Shown here: positions 24,560-33,825 of the stretch, piece after piece
How positions within the stretch are numbered: the first letter of the stretch is position 1
Layout: each line of letters opens with the position of its first letter
Source of the DNA: Streptomyces sp. NBC_00236
Lineage (GTDB): Bacteria > Actinomycetota > Actinomycetes > Streptomycetales > Streptomycetaceae
NCBI RefSeq assembly: GCF_036195045.1
Contig: NZ_CP108100.1
Coordinates: forward strand, 806,001-870,000
Length of the DNA stretch: 64,000 bases
Reading direction: 5' to 3'
The notes under the pieces: model-generated
What the model was told of the DNA's origin: nothing
What the model saw: the letters and a program-made list of their open reading frames with translations, nothing else
Database searches by the model: none
Made by a program: the position numbers and the translations under genes

Positions 24560-26245
24560 ATGTCAGACACTCCGAGCAGCGCGCTGCCCCGCCAGGTCGC
24601 CGACACCTATGTCGACGCGTTCATCGAACTCGACCCGATCTCCGGCACCTATCTGGGTGTCGCGGAGAGCTCGCGCCGCCTTCCCGACTTCTCCCCCGCC
24701 GGCCAGGAAGCCCTGGCCGCACTGGCCCGCACCACGCTCGCGCGGCTCGACCGCGCGGAGCAGCTTCCCGGCGCGGCCGAGGACGCCGAGCGTCGTTGCG
24801 CCCGTCTCCTGCGTGAGCGCCTGACGGCCGAACTCGCCGTGCACGAGGCCGACGAGGCGCTGCGGGCCGTTTCCAACCTGCACTCCCCGGCCCACTCGAT
24901 CCGTGAGGTGTTCACGGTGACGCCCACCGAGACGGACGAGGACTGGGCGGCCGTCGTCGAACGGCTCAAGGCGGTTCCGGGCGCCCTGTCCGGCTACCGC
25001 GAGTCGCTCGCGCTCGGTCTGGAGCGGAAGCTGTACGGCGGTCCGCGCGCCACCGCCACCTTCATCGGCCAGCTCGACGAGTGGGTCGGGGACGGGACGA
25101 CGGGGTTCTTCCAGGACTTCGCCGCCGCCGGGCCGCAGACGCTGCGCACCGAGCTGGACGCCGCCGCGGCGCAGGCGACCCGTTCGCTGGAGGAGCTGCG
25201 GGACTGGATGCGGGAGGTGTACGCCCCCGCGATCGAGGGCGAGCCGGACACGGTGGGCCGCGAGCGCTACGCCCGCTGGTCGCGCTACTTCAACGGCACC
25301 GACCTGGACCTCGACGAGGCGTACGCGTACGGCTGGTCGGAGTACCACCGGCTGCTCGCCGAAATGCGGGCCGAGGCCGAGAAGGTGCTGCCGGGCGCGG
25401 GCCCCTGGGAGGCGCTGGCCCACCTCGACGTCCACGGCAAGCACATCGAGGGCGTCGATGAGGTCCAGGCATGGCTGCAGGGTCTGATGGACGAGGCGAT
25501 CGAGGCCCTGGACGGCACGCACTTCGAGCTCGCCGAGCGGGTCCGCAGGGTGGAGTCCCGGATCGCCCCTCCCGGCGGCGCCGCTGCGCCCTATTACACG
25601 GGCCCGTCCGAGGACTTCTCGCGCCCCGGCCGTACCTGGCTGCCGACGATGGGCGAGACACGTTTCCCGGTGTACGACCTGGTCTCCACCTGGTACCACG
25701 AGGGCGTGCCCGGCCATCACCTCCAGATCGCGCAGTGGGCGCATGTCGCCGAGAGCCTCTCGCGCTACCAGGCCTCCATCGGCATGGTCAGCGCCAACGC
25801 CGAGGGCTGGGCGCTGTACGCGGAGCGGCTGATGGACGAGCTGGGCTTCCTGCCCGACGCCGAGCGCCGGCTCGGTTACCTGGACGCCCAGATGATGCGG
25901 GCCTGCCGGGTGATCGTGGACATCGGCATGCACGCGGAGCTGGACATCCCCGCCGACTCGCCGTTCCACCCCGGTGAGCGGTGGACGCCGGAGCTGGCGC
26001 AGGAGTTCTTCGGCAACCACAGCGGCCGGCCGGCCGACTTCGTGGAGAGCGAGCTGACCCGCTATCTCTCGATGCCGGGTCAGGCCATCGGCTACAAGCT
26101 GGGCGAGCGTGCCTGGCTGCTCGGCCGGGAGAACGCCCGCGCGGCGCACGGGGACGCCTTCGACCTCAAGTCCTGGCACATGGCCGCCCTGTCCCAGGGG
26201 CCGCTGGGTCTGGACGATCTGGTCGACGAGCTGTCGAAGCTCTGA
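24560..26245 (+). CDS. DUF885-family protein (putative zinc metallopeptidase)
   Basis: 561 residues, cytosolic (no signal peptide). The C-terminal half carries a gluzincin-like motif HEGVPGHH at residues 380-387 (HExxxHH-type), followed about 45 residues on by SANAEGWALYAERLMDELG with a candidate third ligand Glu. Together they suggest a carboxypeptidase-like or aminopeptidase-like metalloenzyme, as predicted for DUF885. The start ATG 24560 (MSDTPSSALPRQ) is preferred to upstream in-frame starts overlapping the Lrp gene. A strong GC palindrome hairpin follows. Confidence 0.85.
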   Translation: MSDTPSSALPRQVADTYVDAFIELDPISGTYLGVAESSRRLPDFSPAGQEALAALARTTLARLDRAEQLPGAAEDAERRCARLLRERLTAELAVHEADEALRAVSNLHSPAHSIREVFTVTPTETDEDWAAVVERLKAVPGALSGYRESLALGLERKLYGGPRATATFIGQLDEWVGDGTTGFFQDFAAAGPQTLRTELDAAAAQATRSLEELRDWMREVYAPAIEGEPDTVGRERYARWSRYFNGTDLDLDEAYAYGWSEYHRLLAEMRAEAEKVLPGAGPWEALAHLDVHGKHIEGVDEVQAWLQGLMDEAIEALDGTHFELAERVRRVESRIAPPGGAAAPYYTGPSEDFSRPGRTWLPTMGETRFPVYDLVSTWYHEGVPGHHLQIAQWAHVAESLSRYQASIGMVSANAEGWALYAERLMDELGFLPDAERRLGYLDAQMMRACRVIVDIGMHAELDIPADSPFHPGERWTPELAQEFFGNHSGRPADFVESELTRYLSMPGQAIGYKLGERAWLLGRENARAAHGDAFDLKSWHMAALSQGPLGLDDLVDELSKL

Positions 26246-26252
26246 CCGTGAC

Positions 26253-26289
26253 GCCGGCCGGCCTGGGATGGTGCCCGGTGCCGGCCGGC
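26253..26289. terminator. Bidirectional terminator hairpin
   Basis: Two copies of the self-complementary gccggccggc (26253-26262 and 26280-26289) separated by 17 nt, in the short gap between the convergent DUF885 and rhodanese genes. Confidence 0.65.
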
Positions 26290-26294
26290 CGGTG

Positions 26295-26786
26295 TCAGCA
26301 GCCGCAGTCGGCGGACGCGTCCGGCGCGGTGAGCGGGTCGGCGGTGCGCCGCTCGCTCCCCTGCCAGGTCTCGAACTCGAAGCCCTCGCGCACCCAGTAC
26401 TCGAATCCGCCGAGCATCTCCTTGACCTGGTAGCCGAGTTCCGCGAGGGCGAGTGCGGCACGGGTGGCGCCGTTGCAGCCGGGGCCCCAGCAGTAGGTGA
26501 CCACGGGCACGGCGGGGTCGAGGAGTTGCCGTGCCTGCCCGGCGATGAGCGCCGTCGGCAGGTGAACCGCACCGGGCACGTGCCCCTGGTCCCAGGACGC
26601 GTTGGAGCGGGAGTCGAGGAGGACGAAGCCGGTGTCGTCGTCGGAGGCCAGTGCCGCGGCGACGTCCGAGACGTCGGCGTGGAAGGCGAGCGAGGCGCCG
26701 AAGTAGGCGGCGGCCGCGGCCGGAGCGGCGGGGGGTACGCGCAGTACGGGGTTCGTGACGGTCGTGGCGGTGGGCTGCGTAGTCAT
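26295..26786 (-). CDS. Rhodanese-like domain protein
   Basis: 163 residues. The single rhodanese domain (about 36-150) has LLDSRSNASWDQGHVPGAVHLP and the catalytic loop starting at Cys99 in VTYCWGPGCNGATRAA; a second Cys (Cys104) in the loop could form a redox pair. The last residues are CGC, an extra pair of cysteines that may bind metal or exchange disulfides. Role: sulfur transfer or redox sensing in the cytosol. It is divergent from a small Lrp regulator, which may control it. A ggggaatcccc palindrome (26854-26864) lies in the shared gap. Confidence 0.9.
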   Translation of the reverse strand: MTTQPTATTVTNPVLRVPPAAPAAAAAYFGASLAFHADVSDVAAALASDDDTGFVLLDSRSNASWDQGHVPGAVHLPTALIAGQARQLLDPAVPVVTYCWGPGCNGATRAALALAELGYQVKEMLGGFEYWVREGFEFETWQGSERRTADPLTAPDASADCGC

Positions 26787-26878
26787 GGGGAAAATCTACG
26801 AGCGCCGATCGCACTCCGGAAGGCCAGATCCCCGGGACACGACTTGATCCTCCGGGGAATCCCCTGTTTCCTCTTTCC

Positions 26879-27325
26879 ATGACCGACTATTCCCCGGACG
26901 ACACCGACTGGCGCATTCTCGACGTCCTGCAGCGCGAGGGACGCGCGACGTTCGCCGAGCTCGCGCGGGCCGTCTCGATGTCGTCGAGCGCCGTGACCGA
27001 GCGCGTGCGCCGGCTGGAGGAGGCAGGAATCATCAGCGGCTACGCGGCGGCGGTCGATCCGGAACGCCTCGGCCTGCCGGTTCTCGCCTTCGTACGGCTG
27101 CGCTATCCGAACGGCAACTACAAGCCGTTCCACGACCTCCTCGACACCACACCGGAGATCGTGGAGGCCCATCACGTCACCGGCGACGACTGCTTCGTGC
27201 TGAAGGTGACCGCCCGCTCCATGCGGCATCTGGAGGCGGTCTCGGGGAAGATCGGCGCCCTCGGTTCCGTCACCACCAGCGTCGTCTACTCCTCGCCGCT
27301 GCCGAGGCGTGCGGTCAGTCGCTGA
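26879..27325 (+). CDS. Lrp/AsnC-family transcriptional regulator
   Basis: 148 residues, the normal length for the family. The helix-turn-helix (about 8-60) shows LDVLQREGRATFAELARAVSMSSSAVTERVRRLEEAG; the RAM domain (about 68-140) includes EAHHVTGDDCFVLKV. It is divergent from the rhodanese gene across a 92-bp gap that holds a ggggaatcccc palindrome. A regulator/target relation is likely, as such Lrp-rhodanese pairs recur in actinobacteria (recollection). The 3' end overlaps the convergent sbcC gene by 11 bp. Confidence 0.93.
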   Translation: MTDYSPDDTDWRILDVLQREGRATFAELARAVSMSSSAVTERVRRLEEAGIISGYAAAVDPERLGLPVLAFVRLRYPNGNYKPFHDLLDTTPEIVEAHHVTGDDCFVLKVTARSMRHLEAVSGKIGALGSVTTSVVYSSPLPRRAVSR

Positions 27326-30300
27326 TCCCGCCGGTCACCCGGTGCCGTACGGCCGAGCCGCCCCGCTCCTTCACCACTTCCAGCTGGGCGGGGATACGGC
27401 GGCGCAGATCGCCGACGTGGCTGACGATGCCGACGCTGCGGTCCCGCTCGCGCAGCGAGTCCAGCACGTCGAGCACCTCGTCGAGGGTCTGCTCGTCGAG
27501 ACTGCCGAACCCCTCGTCGATGAACAGGGTGTCCAGCCGTACGCCGCCCGCCTCGTCGGTGACCACGTCGGCGAGGCCGAGTGCCAGGGCGAGCGAGGCG
27601 AAGAACGTCTCGCCGCCGGAGAGCGTGGCCGTGTCGCGTTCGCGTCCCGTCCAGGCGTCGATGACGTGCAGGCCGAGGCCGGCCCGGCGGCCGCCCGTCC
27701 GGGCATCGGAGTGCACCAGCTCGTAGCGGCCGGAGGACATCCGCCGGAGCCGGGCGGTGGCGGCCGCCGCCACCTGTTCGAGACGGGCCGCGAGCACGTA
27801 CGACTCCAGCCGCATCTTGCGTTCGTTGTCCGCCGAGGTTCCGGCGGTGAGACCGGCGAGCCGTGCGACCCGCTCGTGCTCCTCGCGCACGGGGCCCAGG
27901 CCACGGATCTCCTCGGCGGCGCGGCGCGAGAGCCTGCCGAGCTCGGCGCAGCGTTCCCGCGCCGACGAGAGGGCCGCCGACGCGTCCCGCAGCAGGCGCT
28001 CCGCCTCGTCGTGCACCTGCTGCGCGGTGTCCGGCGCGGCGGGGGCTCGGTCCGCGGCGGCGCGGGCGCCGGTCTCGGCGAGCCGGTCGGCCACCGCGGC
28101 CGCCTCGGCCTGCCAGGCGTCGATCCGGTGCTGGAGCGCCCGCTGCCCCGAGTCGCCCAGCAGGGTGTCAGCGGCGGCCTGTGGCGTGTCGAAGCCGGCC
28201 CGGAACGCGGCGTCGGCGAGCCGGTCGTCGGCCGCCTTGAGCCGCTCTGCCGCGCTCTCCTCGTCCCGCACGGTCGTGGCCGCCTCGGCGAGCAGGGTGA
28301 CCCTGTTCTGCAGCAGGGCGGCGTGCTCCGTGACGCTGCCCGACGCTCCACGCGCCTGCGCCAGCACCTCTTCCAGGGAGGCCTGTTCGCTGTCGAGGCC
28401 CTCGCGACGGGAGGTGCGGGCCGACACCCGCCGCTCGGCCTGCTGCCGGTCCTCGGCGCGCTGCGCCTGCTCCCGTTCGGCCGCGGTCAGGGCCTCGCGT
28501 GCGGTGTGCATCCCGGCCGCGGTCCGGTACGCCTGGGCGTGCTCCCTGGTCAGGGTGTCCACGAGGGCCGCGAGCGCGGGGACCGACGGGTCCGCCGCCC
28601 TGCCCGCGTCCGCCCCGGCGTCGGCTGTCTCCACGGCCTCCGCACGGGCTGCCGCGTACCGTTCGCGTACGGCTCCGAGCGCGTGCTCCGCCTCGGTACG
28701 CGCGTGCTCGGCGCGCCGGTGGGCGGCCTCCGCAGCGTCCTCCGTCGCCTGGTCGACGTGTCCGTCCCCGGCACGGGCCGGCCGCGGGTGGTCGGCCGAT
28801 CCGCAGACCGCGCAGGCCTCGCCCTCGACGAGGCCCCGCGCGAGTTCGGCCGCGATGTCACGCAGCCGCCGCTCGCGCAGATCGAGCCAGTGTTCACGGG
28901 TGCCCAGGGCGTGCTCGCGGGCCTCGCCGAGCCGCTCGTCGGCGGCCGCCGCCTCGCCCGCGAGCGCGTCCCGCCGGCGGGCGGCGTCCAGACGTCGCCG
29001 GGCCGGGTCCAGCCGGCCGGCCAGCGACTCGGCCCGGGTCGCGGCGTCCTGCGCCGCCTCGATCCGGGCCAGCAGACCGGTTCGGGTGTCGTCCCAGCCC
29101 GCCAGCCAGCCCTCGGCCTCACGGATCAGTTCGTCGTCCGCCCGGGCCTGGCGCTCCAGCGCGGTGCGTTCGCTGTCGATCTCCGCGCTCCGCCGCTCGG
29201 CACGGCGTGCGGCGTCGAGGCCGCCGAGCTCCTCGCGCAGCCCCCGTTCCAGAGCCGCCAGTTGCTCGGCGCCGGCGTCGGCCAGGCTGTCCGGCAGCCG
29301 GCTACGGGAGCGGTCGCGGGCCGCGCTCGCTTGTCGGTACGCCCGCTCGGCTTCGTCGCGGAGCTCCAGGGCCGGGGCGACACGGTCCGCCCTGCGGGCG
29401 CGCCTGAGCTGTTCCTGGTCCTCGTCGTGTCCGGACCGGCCCGCCTCGGAGGCGGCGGCTCGGCGCCGGGTCTCGGCGTGGCGCTGCTGGAGTGCGGCCA
29501 GTTCCCGTTCGGAGTCCAGCGCGGACCTGGCGGCGGCGTGGCGGCTCTCGGCCGCGGACAGCGCCTCGGCCGCGATGTCGAGCCGTTCGCGTGCGCTGCT
29601 GCGGGCCGTCGCGGCCCATGCGAGTACGGAGTCCGCGAGCCCCGGTTCGCCCGGCTGGAGTTGCGGCATCGGGCATTCCGCCCCGGCCGGGCCCGCGGCC
29701 TGGGCGATCCGCTGGGCGAGGGCGAGGATCTGGTCGTCCCCGGCCCTGACCTGGTTCTCGGCGAGGCGGCGGAGGTCGGCGAGGCGCTCCTCGACGGCGG
29801 CGAAGCGACGGGTGTCGAAGAGCCTGCCGAGCAGCTTGCCCCGCGCCTCAGCGTCGGCCCGCAGGAAACGGGCGAAGTCACCCTGCGGCAGGAGCACCAC
29901 CTGGCAGAACTGCTCACGGCTCATCCCGATGAGCTGGGTGACCTCCTCACCGATCTCCTGGTGCGAGCGGCTCTGCGCCTGCCAGCCCTGCTCGGGGTCG
30001 TACGCGCGAAGCAGGCTCTGCGCCTTCTCCGTGGTGTGGCCGCCGCCCCGCTTCTTGGGGCGGGGCTGGGCGGGGCGCCGGGTGATCTCCAGACGGCGCC
30101 CGCCGACGGTGAGTTCGAGCCGGACCTCCGTGGGCAGGTCCGCGGGTGCGTGGTCGCTGCGCAGCGAGGTGCCCGGGCTCTGCCGGGCTCCCGGCACGGC
30201 CCCGTACAGGGCGTAGCAGACGGCGTCGAGGACCGAGGTCTTGCCGGCGCCGGTCGGGCCGTGGAGCAGGAAGAGTCCGGCTGCGGAGAGCGCGTCGAAG

Positions 30301-30362
30301 TCGATCTCCTGGGTGGCGCCGAACGGGCCGAAGGCGGTGATGTCGAGCCGGTGGAGCCTCAT
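27315..30362 (-). CDS. sbcC: Exonuclease subunit SbcC (ATPase, Rad50-like)
   Basis: 1015 residues. The N-terminal half ATPase starts MRLHRLDITAFGPF with Walker A GPTGAGKTSVLDA near residue 35. About 700 residues of Ala/Arg/Glu-rich coiled coil are split by a zinc hook CAVC near residue 517. The C-terminal half ATPase has the ABC signature TLSGGETF and Walker B DTLFIDEGFGSLD. With SbcD it forms the nuclease that opens hairpins and trims blocked or palindromic DNA ends. The start ATG 30362 overlaps the sbcD stop by 4 bp. Very long open frames on the opposite strand are by-products of the GC-rich coiled coil. Confidence 0.96.
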   Translation of the reverse strand: MRLHRLDITAFGPFGATQEIDFDALSAAGLFLLHGPTGAGKTSVLDAVCYALYGAVPGARQSPGTSLRSDHAPADLPTEVRLELTVGGRRLEITRRPAQPRPKKRGGGHTTEKAQSLLRAYDPEQGWQAQSRSHQEIGEEVTQLIGMSREQFCQVVLLPQGDFARFLRADAEARGKLLGRLFDTRRFAAVEERLADLRRLAENQVRAGDDQILALAQRIAQAAGPAGAECPMPQLQPGEPGLADSVLAWAATARSSARERLDIAAEALSAAESRHAAARSALDSERELAALQQRHAETRRRAAASEAGRSGHDEDQEQLRRARRADRVAPALELRDEAERAYRQASAARDRSRSRLPDSLADAGAEQLAALERGLREELGGLDAARRAERRSAEIDSERTALERQARADDELIREAEGWLAGWDDTRTGLLARIEAAQDAATRAESLAGRLDPARRRLDAARRRDALAGEAAAADERLGEAREHALGTREHWLDLRERRLRDIAAELARGLVEGEACAVCGSADHPRPARAGDGHVDQATEDAAEAAHRRAEHARTEAEHALGAVRERYAAARAEAVETADAGADAGRAADPSVPALAALVDTLTREHAQAYRTAAGMHTAREALTAAEREQAQRAEDRQQAERRVSARTSRREGLDSEQASLEEVLAQARGASGSVTEHAALLQNRVTLLAEAATTVRDEESAAERLKAADDRLADAAFRAGFDTPQAAADTLLGDSGQRALQHRIDAWQAEAAAVADRLAETGARAAADRAPAAPDTAQQVHDEAERLLRDASAALSSARERCAELGRLSRRAAEEIRGLGPVREEHERVARLAGLTAGTSADNERKMRLESYVLAARLEQVAAAATARLRRMSSGRYELVHSDARTGGRRAGLGLHVIDAWTGRERDTATLSGGETFFASLALALGLADVVTDEAGGVRLDTLFIDEGFGSLDEQTLDEVLDVLDSLRERDRSVGIVSHVGDLRRRIPAQLEVVKERGGSAVRHRVTGGISD

Positions 30363-31525
30363 CGGTTCACCTCGCGCACGGTGTCGTCGACCCGTACGTG
30401 GTCGAAGGCGCTGCGCAGGACCGTGCGCTCGTGTTCGTCGGTGCCGTACCCGCCCCGGACGTGGGCCACGAAGTCCTCCGCGACGCTCTGGTCGTCGCGG
30501 CCCCGCAGCCGCTGGGCGTAGGAGGTGTGCGGGTCGTCGGGTGCCCGGTCCGGTTCGAGGACGAGGCTGAGCGTGTGCGGGAAGCGCTCGATGAGCCGGG
30601 CCATCGGCTCGGCGGGGCGGACCGGGTCGGTGAGGGTGGCCTCGACCCAGGAGTCCTCGTGCCGGTCGAGGGCGGGGTCGTCGAGGAGGGCGTCGAGCCG
30701 GCCGCGGATCCGGGCGAGGGGGCGGGGCACCGGGCAGTCGATGCGCTCCGCGGCGATGGCACCCGCGGCGTCGAGGTCGATCAACCACATCGTCTTGCGG
30801 TGGTGGACCTCCGAGAAGGAGTACGCCAGCGGGGAGCCGGAGTACCGGACGCGCTCGGCGACGGTCTGGCAGCCGTGGAGGTGGCCCAGCGCCACGTAGT
30901 CCACGCCGTCGAAGACCCCGGCGGGGACGGCCGCGACGCCGCCGACGGTGATGTCGCGTTCGCTGTCGCTGGGCTCGCCGCCCGCGACGAAGGCGTGGGC
31001 GAGGACCACGGACCGGGTGGTGTCCGGCCGCTCGGCGAGATCGGCACGCACCCGGTCCATGGCGGCCGTCAGCACGGCCTCGTGTCCGGCGCGTTCCGTC
31101 TTGAACACGTCCTTGACCAGGGCGGGTTCGAGGTAGGGCAGGCCGTAGAACGCCACGTCACCGTGCGCGTCCGCGATGAGGACGGGCGTGGCGCAGTGGG
31201 CGGGGTCGGTCCGCAGGTGAATGCCGGCCCGCCCGATGAGTCCCGCACCGACCCCCAGCCGCCGGGCCGAGTCGTGGTTGCCGGAGATCATCACGGTGGG
31301 CACACCGGCGGCGGCCAGCCGGTGCAGTGCGTCGTCGAACAGCTCCACGGCGAAGAGCGGCGGCACCGCCCTGTCGTACACGTCACCCGCCACGAGCACG
31401 ACGTCGACCGCGTGCTCGTGCACGGTGTTCACCAGGTGGTCGAGGTAGGCGGCCTGCGCCTCGCGCAGGGAGACCCGGTGGAGGGAGCGGCCCAGGTGCC
31501 AGTCCGATGTGTGCAAAATCCTCAA
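30359..31525 (-). CDS. sbcD: Exonuclease subunit SbcD (Mre11-like nuclease)
   Basis: 388 residues. Calcineurin-like phosphoesterase motifs appear in order: HTSDWHLGR at the N-terminus, GDVYDRA, ISGNHDSARR and ALGHLHGCQ, all metal ligands of the Mre11 family. The C-terminal capping domain follows. Start: TTG at 31525 (protein begins M-RILHTSDWHLGRS), preceded by GGAG nine bases upstream; an ATG at 31660 would add 45 non-homologous residues. It is coupled to sbcC by ATGA overlap. The 215 bp upstream contain no gene and presumably the promoter. Confidence 0.95.
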   Translation of the reverse strand: MRILHTSDWHLGRSLHRVSLREAQAAYLDHLVNTVHEHAVDVVLVAGDVYDRAVPPLFAVELFDDALHRLAAAGVPTVMISGNHDSARRLGVGAGLIGRAGIHLRTDPAHCATPVLIADAHGDVAFYGLPYLEPALVKDVFKTERAGHEAVLTAAMDRVRADLAERPDTTRSVVLAHAFVAGGEPSDSERDITVGGVAAVPAGVFDGVDYVALGHLHGCQTVAERVRYSGSPLAYSFSEVHHRKTMWLIDLDAAGAIAAERIDCPVPRPLARIRGRLDALLDDPALDRHEDSWVEATLTDPVRPAEPMARLIERFPHTLSLVLEPDRAPDDPHTSYAQRLRGRDDQSVAEDFVAHVRGGYGTDEHERTVLRSAFDHVRVDDTVREVNR

Positions 31526-31740
31526 GAGCCGGCTCCGACCTGCATGTTTCGCTCCCTCGTCCCCCGAGCCCTGTCCGGCCCCGCACCGGCGCTGCTCAGG
31601 GCCCTGGTGCCGGTGTCCGCCACACCCGCGTGCCCCTGCCCCTGTTCCCTCACGCACCACAGTCTCCCACCACCGGGGAGTCCCGCGGGGCCGCCGCAGG
31701 GAAGACGCCCCCTGACTGCTCGCCTCGGCCGGTCCGCCGC

Positions 31741-32367
31741 TCAGGCGTCCCCGTACGCCTCGTCGCCCAGTTCGAGTGCCGCCTCTCCCGCGGTGGCGTC
31801 GGCCAGCCAGCGGCGGAAGTCCTCGACGTCGGCGTCCGGCAGTCCGATCTCGATGCTCACCGCCTCCGCGTACCGGACCTCGCGCACGGTGCGCCCGGTG
31901 GCCCGCAGTTCGTTCTCCAGCCGGCCGGCGCGCTGATGCCCGACGGTGAGCGTCGCGATGCGGAACCGCTGCCGGGTGAGCGTGCCGATGGCGTCGAGGG
32001 CCTCGCCGACCGCGCCCCCGTAGGCCCGGATCAGTCCGCCGGCGCCGAGTTTCACGCCGCCGTAGTAGCGGGTGACGACGGCGACGACGTACCGCATCTC
32101 GCGGCGCGTGAGCATCTGGAGCATGGGAACGCCGGCGGTGCCCCCCGGCTCGCCGTCGTCACTGGCCTTCTGTACGGAGGCGTCGGCGCCGATCACGTAC
32201 GCGAAGCAGTTGTGCGTGGCGGTCGGGTGCTCCCTGCGGACGCGTGCGACGAAGTCCTGGGCGTCCTGCTCGGTGGCGGCGGGGGCGAGCGCGCAGATGA
32301 AGCGCGATCGGCTGATCTCGGTCTCGTGCTCGCCCGCGCGGGCGACTGTCCGGTACTGCTCCTGCAT
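31741..32367 (-). CDS. YigZ/IMPACT-family protein
   Basis: 208 residues. The UPF0029/IMPACT N-terminal domain (about 15-125) has the hallmark HNCFAYVIG and DDGEPGGTAGVPMLQML, followed by VVAVVTRYYGGVKLGAGGLIRAY. A small C-terminal DUF1949-type domain occupies about 135-200. Family members are linked to translation or nutrient signalling, but the bacterial function is not settled. It ends 215 bp upstream of sbcD on the same strand and is probably a separate transcript. It is divergent from the CoA-binding protein gene. Confidence 0.93.
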   Translation of the reverse strand: MQEQYRTVARAGEHETEISRSRFICALAPAATEQDAQDFVARVRREHPTATHNCFAYVIGADASVQKASDDGEPGGTAGVPMLQMLTRREMRYVVAVVTRYYGGVKLGAGGLIRAYGGAVGEALDAIGTLTRQRFRIATLTVGHQRAGRLENELRATGRTVREVRYAEAVSIEIGLPDADVEDFRRWLADATAGEAALELGDEAYGDA

Positions 32368-32426
32368 CCGGCCAGCCTATGCGCAGCCGCGGGAATGGTC
32401 CGGGGCGGCCGCCCGTTGTGCGGATC

Positions 32427-32837
32427 ATGTACGCAGACACGGAGACGATCCGCAGGATTCTCAAGGACACCGGCGACACCTGGGCCGTGGTCGGCCTGTC
32501 CGGCAACCGCTCGCGCGCGGCCTACGGGGTGGCCGAGGTGCTCCAGCGCTTCGGCAAGCGGGTGGTGCCCGTCCACCCCAAGGCGGAGCGGGTGCACGGC
32601 GAGGAGGGCTACGCCTCGCTGGCGGACATCCCCTTCCCGGTCGACGTGGTGGACGTCTTCGTCAACAGCGAGCTGGCCGGTGCGGTGGCGGACGAGGCGG
32701 TGACGATCGGCGCATCGGCGGTCTGGTTCCAGCTCGGCGTGATCGACGAGGAGGCGTACGAGCGCACCAGGGCGGCCGGGCTCGACATGGTCATGGACCG
32801 CTGCCCCGCGATCGAGATACCCGCGCTGAACGGCTGA
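32427..32837 (+). CDS. CoA-binding (YccU-type) protein
   Basis: 136 residues: a single Rossmann-like CoA_binding domain with WAVVGLSGNRSRAAYGVAEVL near residue 17-37 and VVPVHPKAERVHGEEGYASL near 43-62, typical of small stand-alone YccU proteins. ATG 32427 (MYADTETIRRIL) is the conserved start; an upstream ATG at 32379 overlaps the divergent gene's promoter region. The ligand is likely CoA or a CoA thioester. The biological role is unknown. The acetyltransferase gene starts 65 bp downstream. Confidence 0.9.
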   Translation: MYADTETIRRILKDTGDTWAVVGLSGNRSRAAYGVAEVLQRFGKRVVPVHPKAERVHGEEGYASLADIPFPVDVVDVFVNSELAGAVADEAVTIGASAVWFQLGVIDEEAYERTRAAGLDMVMDRCPAIEIPALNG

Positions 32838-32902
32838 CTGCGCCGGGGCGGTCGTATGTGCGGGGTATCACACGCCGCAACGGGCTGGGAGGATGGCCCG
32901 CT

Positions 32903-33724
32903 GTGAGTACTGCCCACGCCACGGACGTGTCCGCCGCCCCCCACTCCCGGGCCCGCCTGTCCGGACAGCTCGCTGCGCTCGGCGTCGAGCGCGGCGGCGT
33001 CCTGATGGTGCACGCGTCTCTGAGCGCCGTGGGGGCGGTGGACGGCGGCGCGGACACGGTCGCCGCCGCGCTGCGCGAAGCGCTGGGCCCTGAGGGCACG
33101 CTGGTCGTCCCGTCCTTCACCCCCGAGAACTCCGACACCTCCCCCCAGTACCACGCCCGGGTCCACGGTCTCGACGAGCGGGGGCGGGAGGCCGTCCGGG
33201 CGGCGATGCCCGCGTTCGACCCGGGCACCACGGCGGCCCCGTCGATGGGCCGGCTCGCCGAGACGGTGCGCCGGTCCCCCGGCGCCGCCCGCAGCGCGCA
33301 CCCGCAGACCTCCTTCGCCGCCGTGGGGCCACTGGCCGGCCATGTGGTGGCCGGCCATCACCCCGACTGCCACCTGGGCGAGGACTCCCCCCTCGCCCGC
33401 CTGCACGCACTGCGCGCCCAGATCCTGCTGCTCGGCACCGGTTTCGGCTGCTGCACCGCGTTCCACCTCGCCGAGTACCGCGTACCGGCCCCGCCCCGCC
33501 GCACCTACCGCTGCGTGGTGCGGGGCGGCGACGGGAGCCGGTGGTGGGAGTACGAGGACGTGGCGCTGGACGACAGCGACTTCACGGAGCTGGGCGCTGA
33601 CTTCGAGCGTTCGGACCATGGCACGGCGGTCCGCGCCGCCCCGGTGGGCTCCGCCACGGGCCGTCTGTTCCGCTTCCCGGCAGCCGTCTCGTTCGCCACG
33701 GGGTGGCTGACGGCGCACCGCTGA
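32903..33724 (+). CDS. Aminoglycoside N3-acetyltransferase (AAC(3)) family protein
   Basis: 273 residues covering the whole AAC(3)/YokD fold: LMVHASLSAVGAVDGGADTVAAAL near 32-55, VVPSFTPEN near 68-76, AHPQTSFAAVGPLAG near 130-145, and LLGTGFGCCTAFHLAEYR near 170-190. Family members acetylate the 3-amino group of 2-deoxystreptamine drugs, but many chromosomal Streptomyces versions have unknown substrates, so resistance should not be assumed. The GTG start 32903 has a GGGAGGA ribosome site. The ATG 10 bases upstream is in another frame. Confidence 0.88.
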   Translation: MSTAHATDVSAAPHSRARLSGQLAALGVERGGVLMVHASLSAVGAVDGGADTVAAALREALGPEGTLVVPSFTPENSDTSPQYHARVHGLDERGREAVRAAMPAFDPGTTAAPSMGRLAETVRRSPGAARSAHPQTSFAAVGPLAGHVVAGHHPDCHLGEDSPLARLHALRAQILLLGTGFGCCTAFHLAEYRVPAPPRRTYRCVVRGGDGSRWWEYEDVALDDSDFTELGADFERSDHGTAVRAAPVGSATGRLFRFPAAVSFATGWLTAHR

Positions 33725-33825
33725 GCTGGGCGGTCACCCGTCCCAACGTCCCGCCCCAGGCGCTCTGTCACTCATGGGCGTAAGCCTCTAGATTCTTCGT
33801 TGACTGCGGGACGGAGCGGGGGGCC

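Noticed and set aside
27309..30521. Open frame of about 1070 codons on the + strand
   Set aside because: It is exactly antisense to sbcC, whose GC-rich coiled coil leaves the opposite strand free of stops. No family motif or ribosome site supports it.
32903..33724. AAC(3) gene as evidence of an aminoglycoside resistance island or biosynthetic cluster
   Set aside because: Neighbours are conserved housekeeping genes, no cluster genes are present, and chromosomal family members often lack drug activity.
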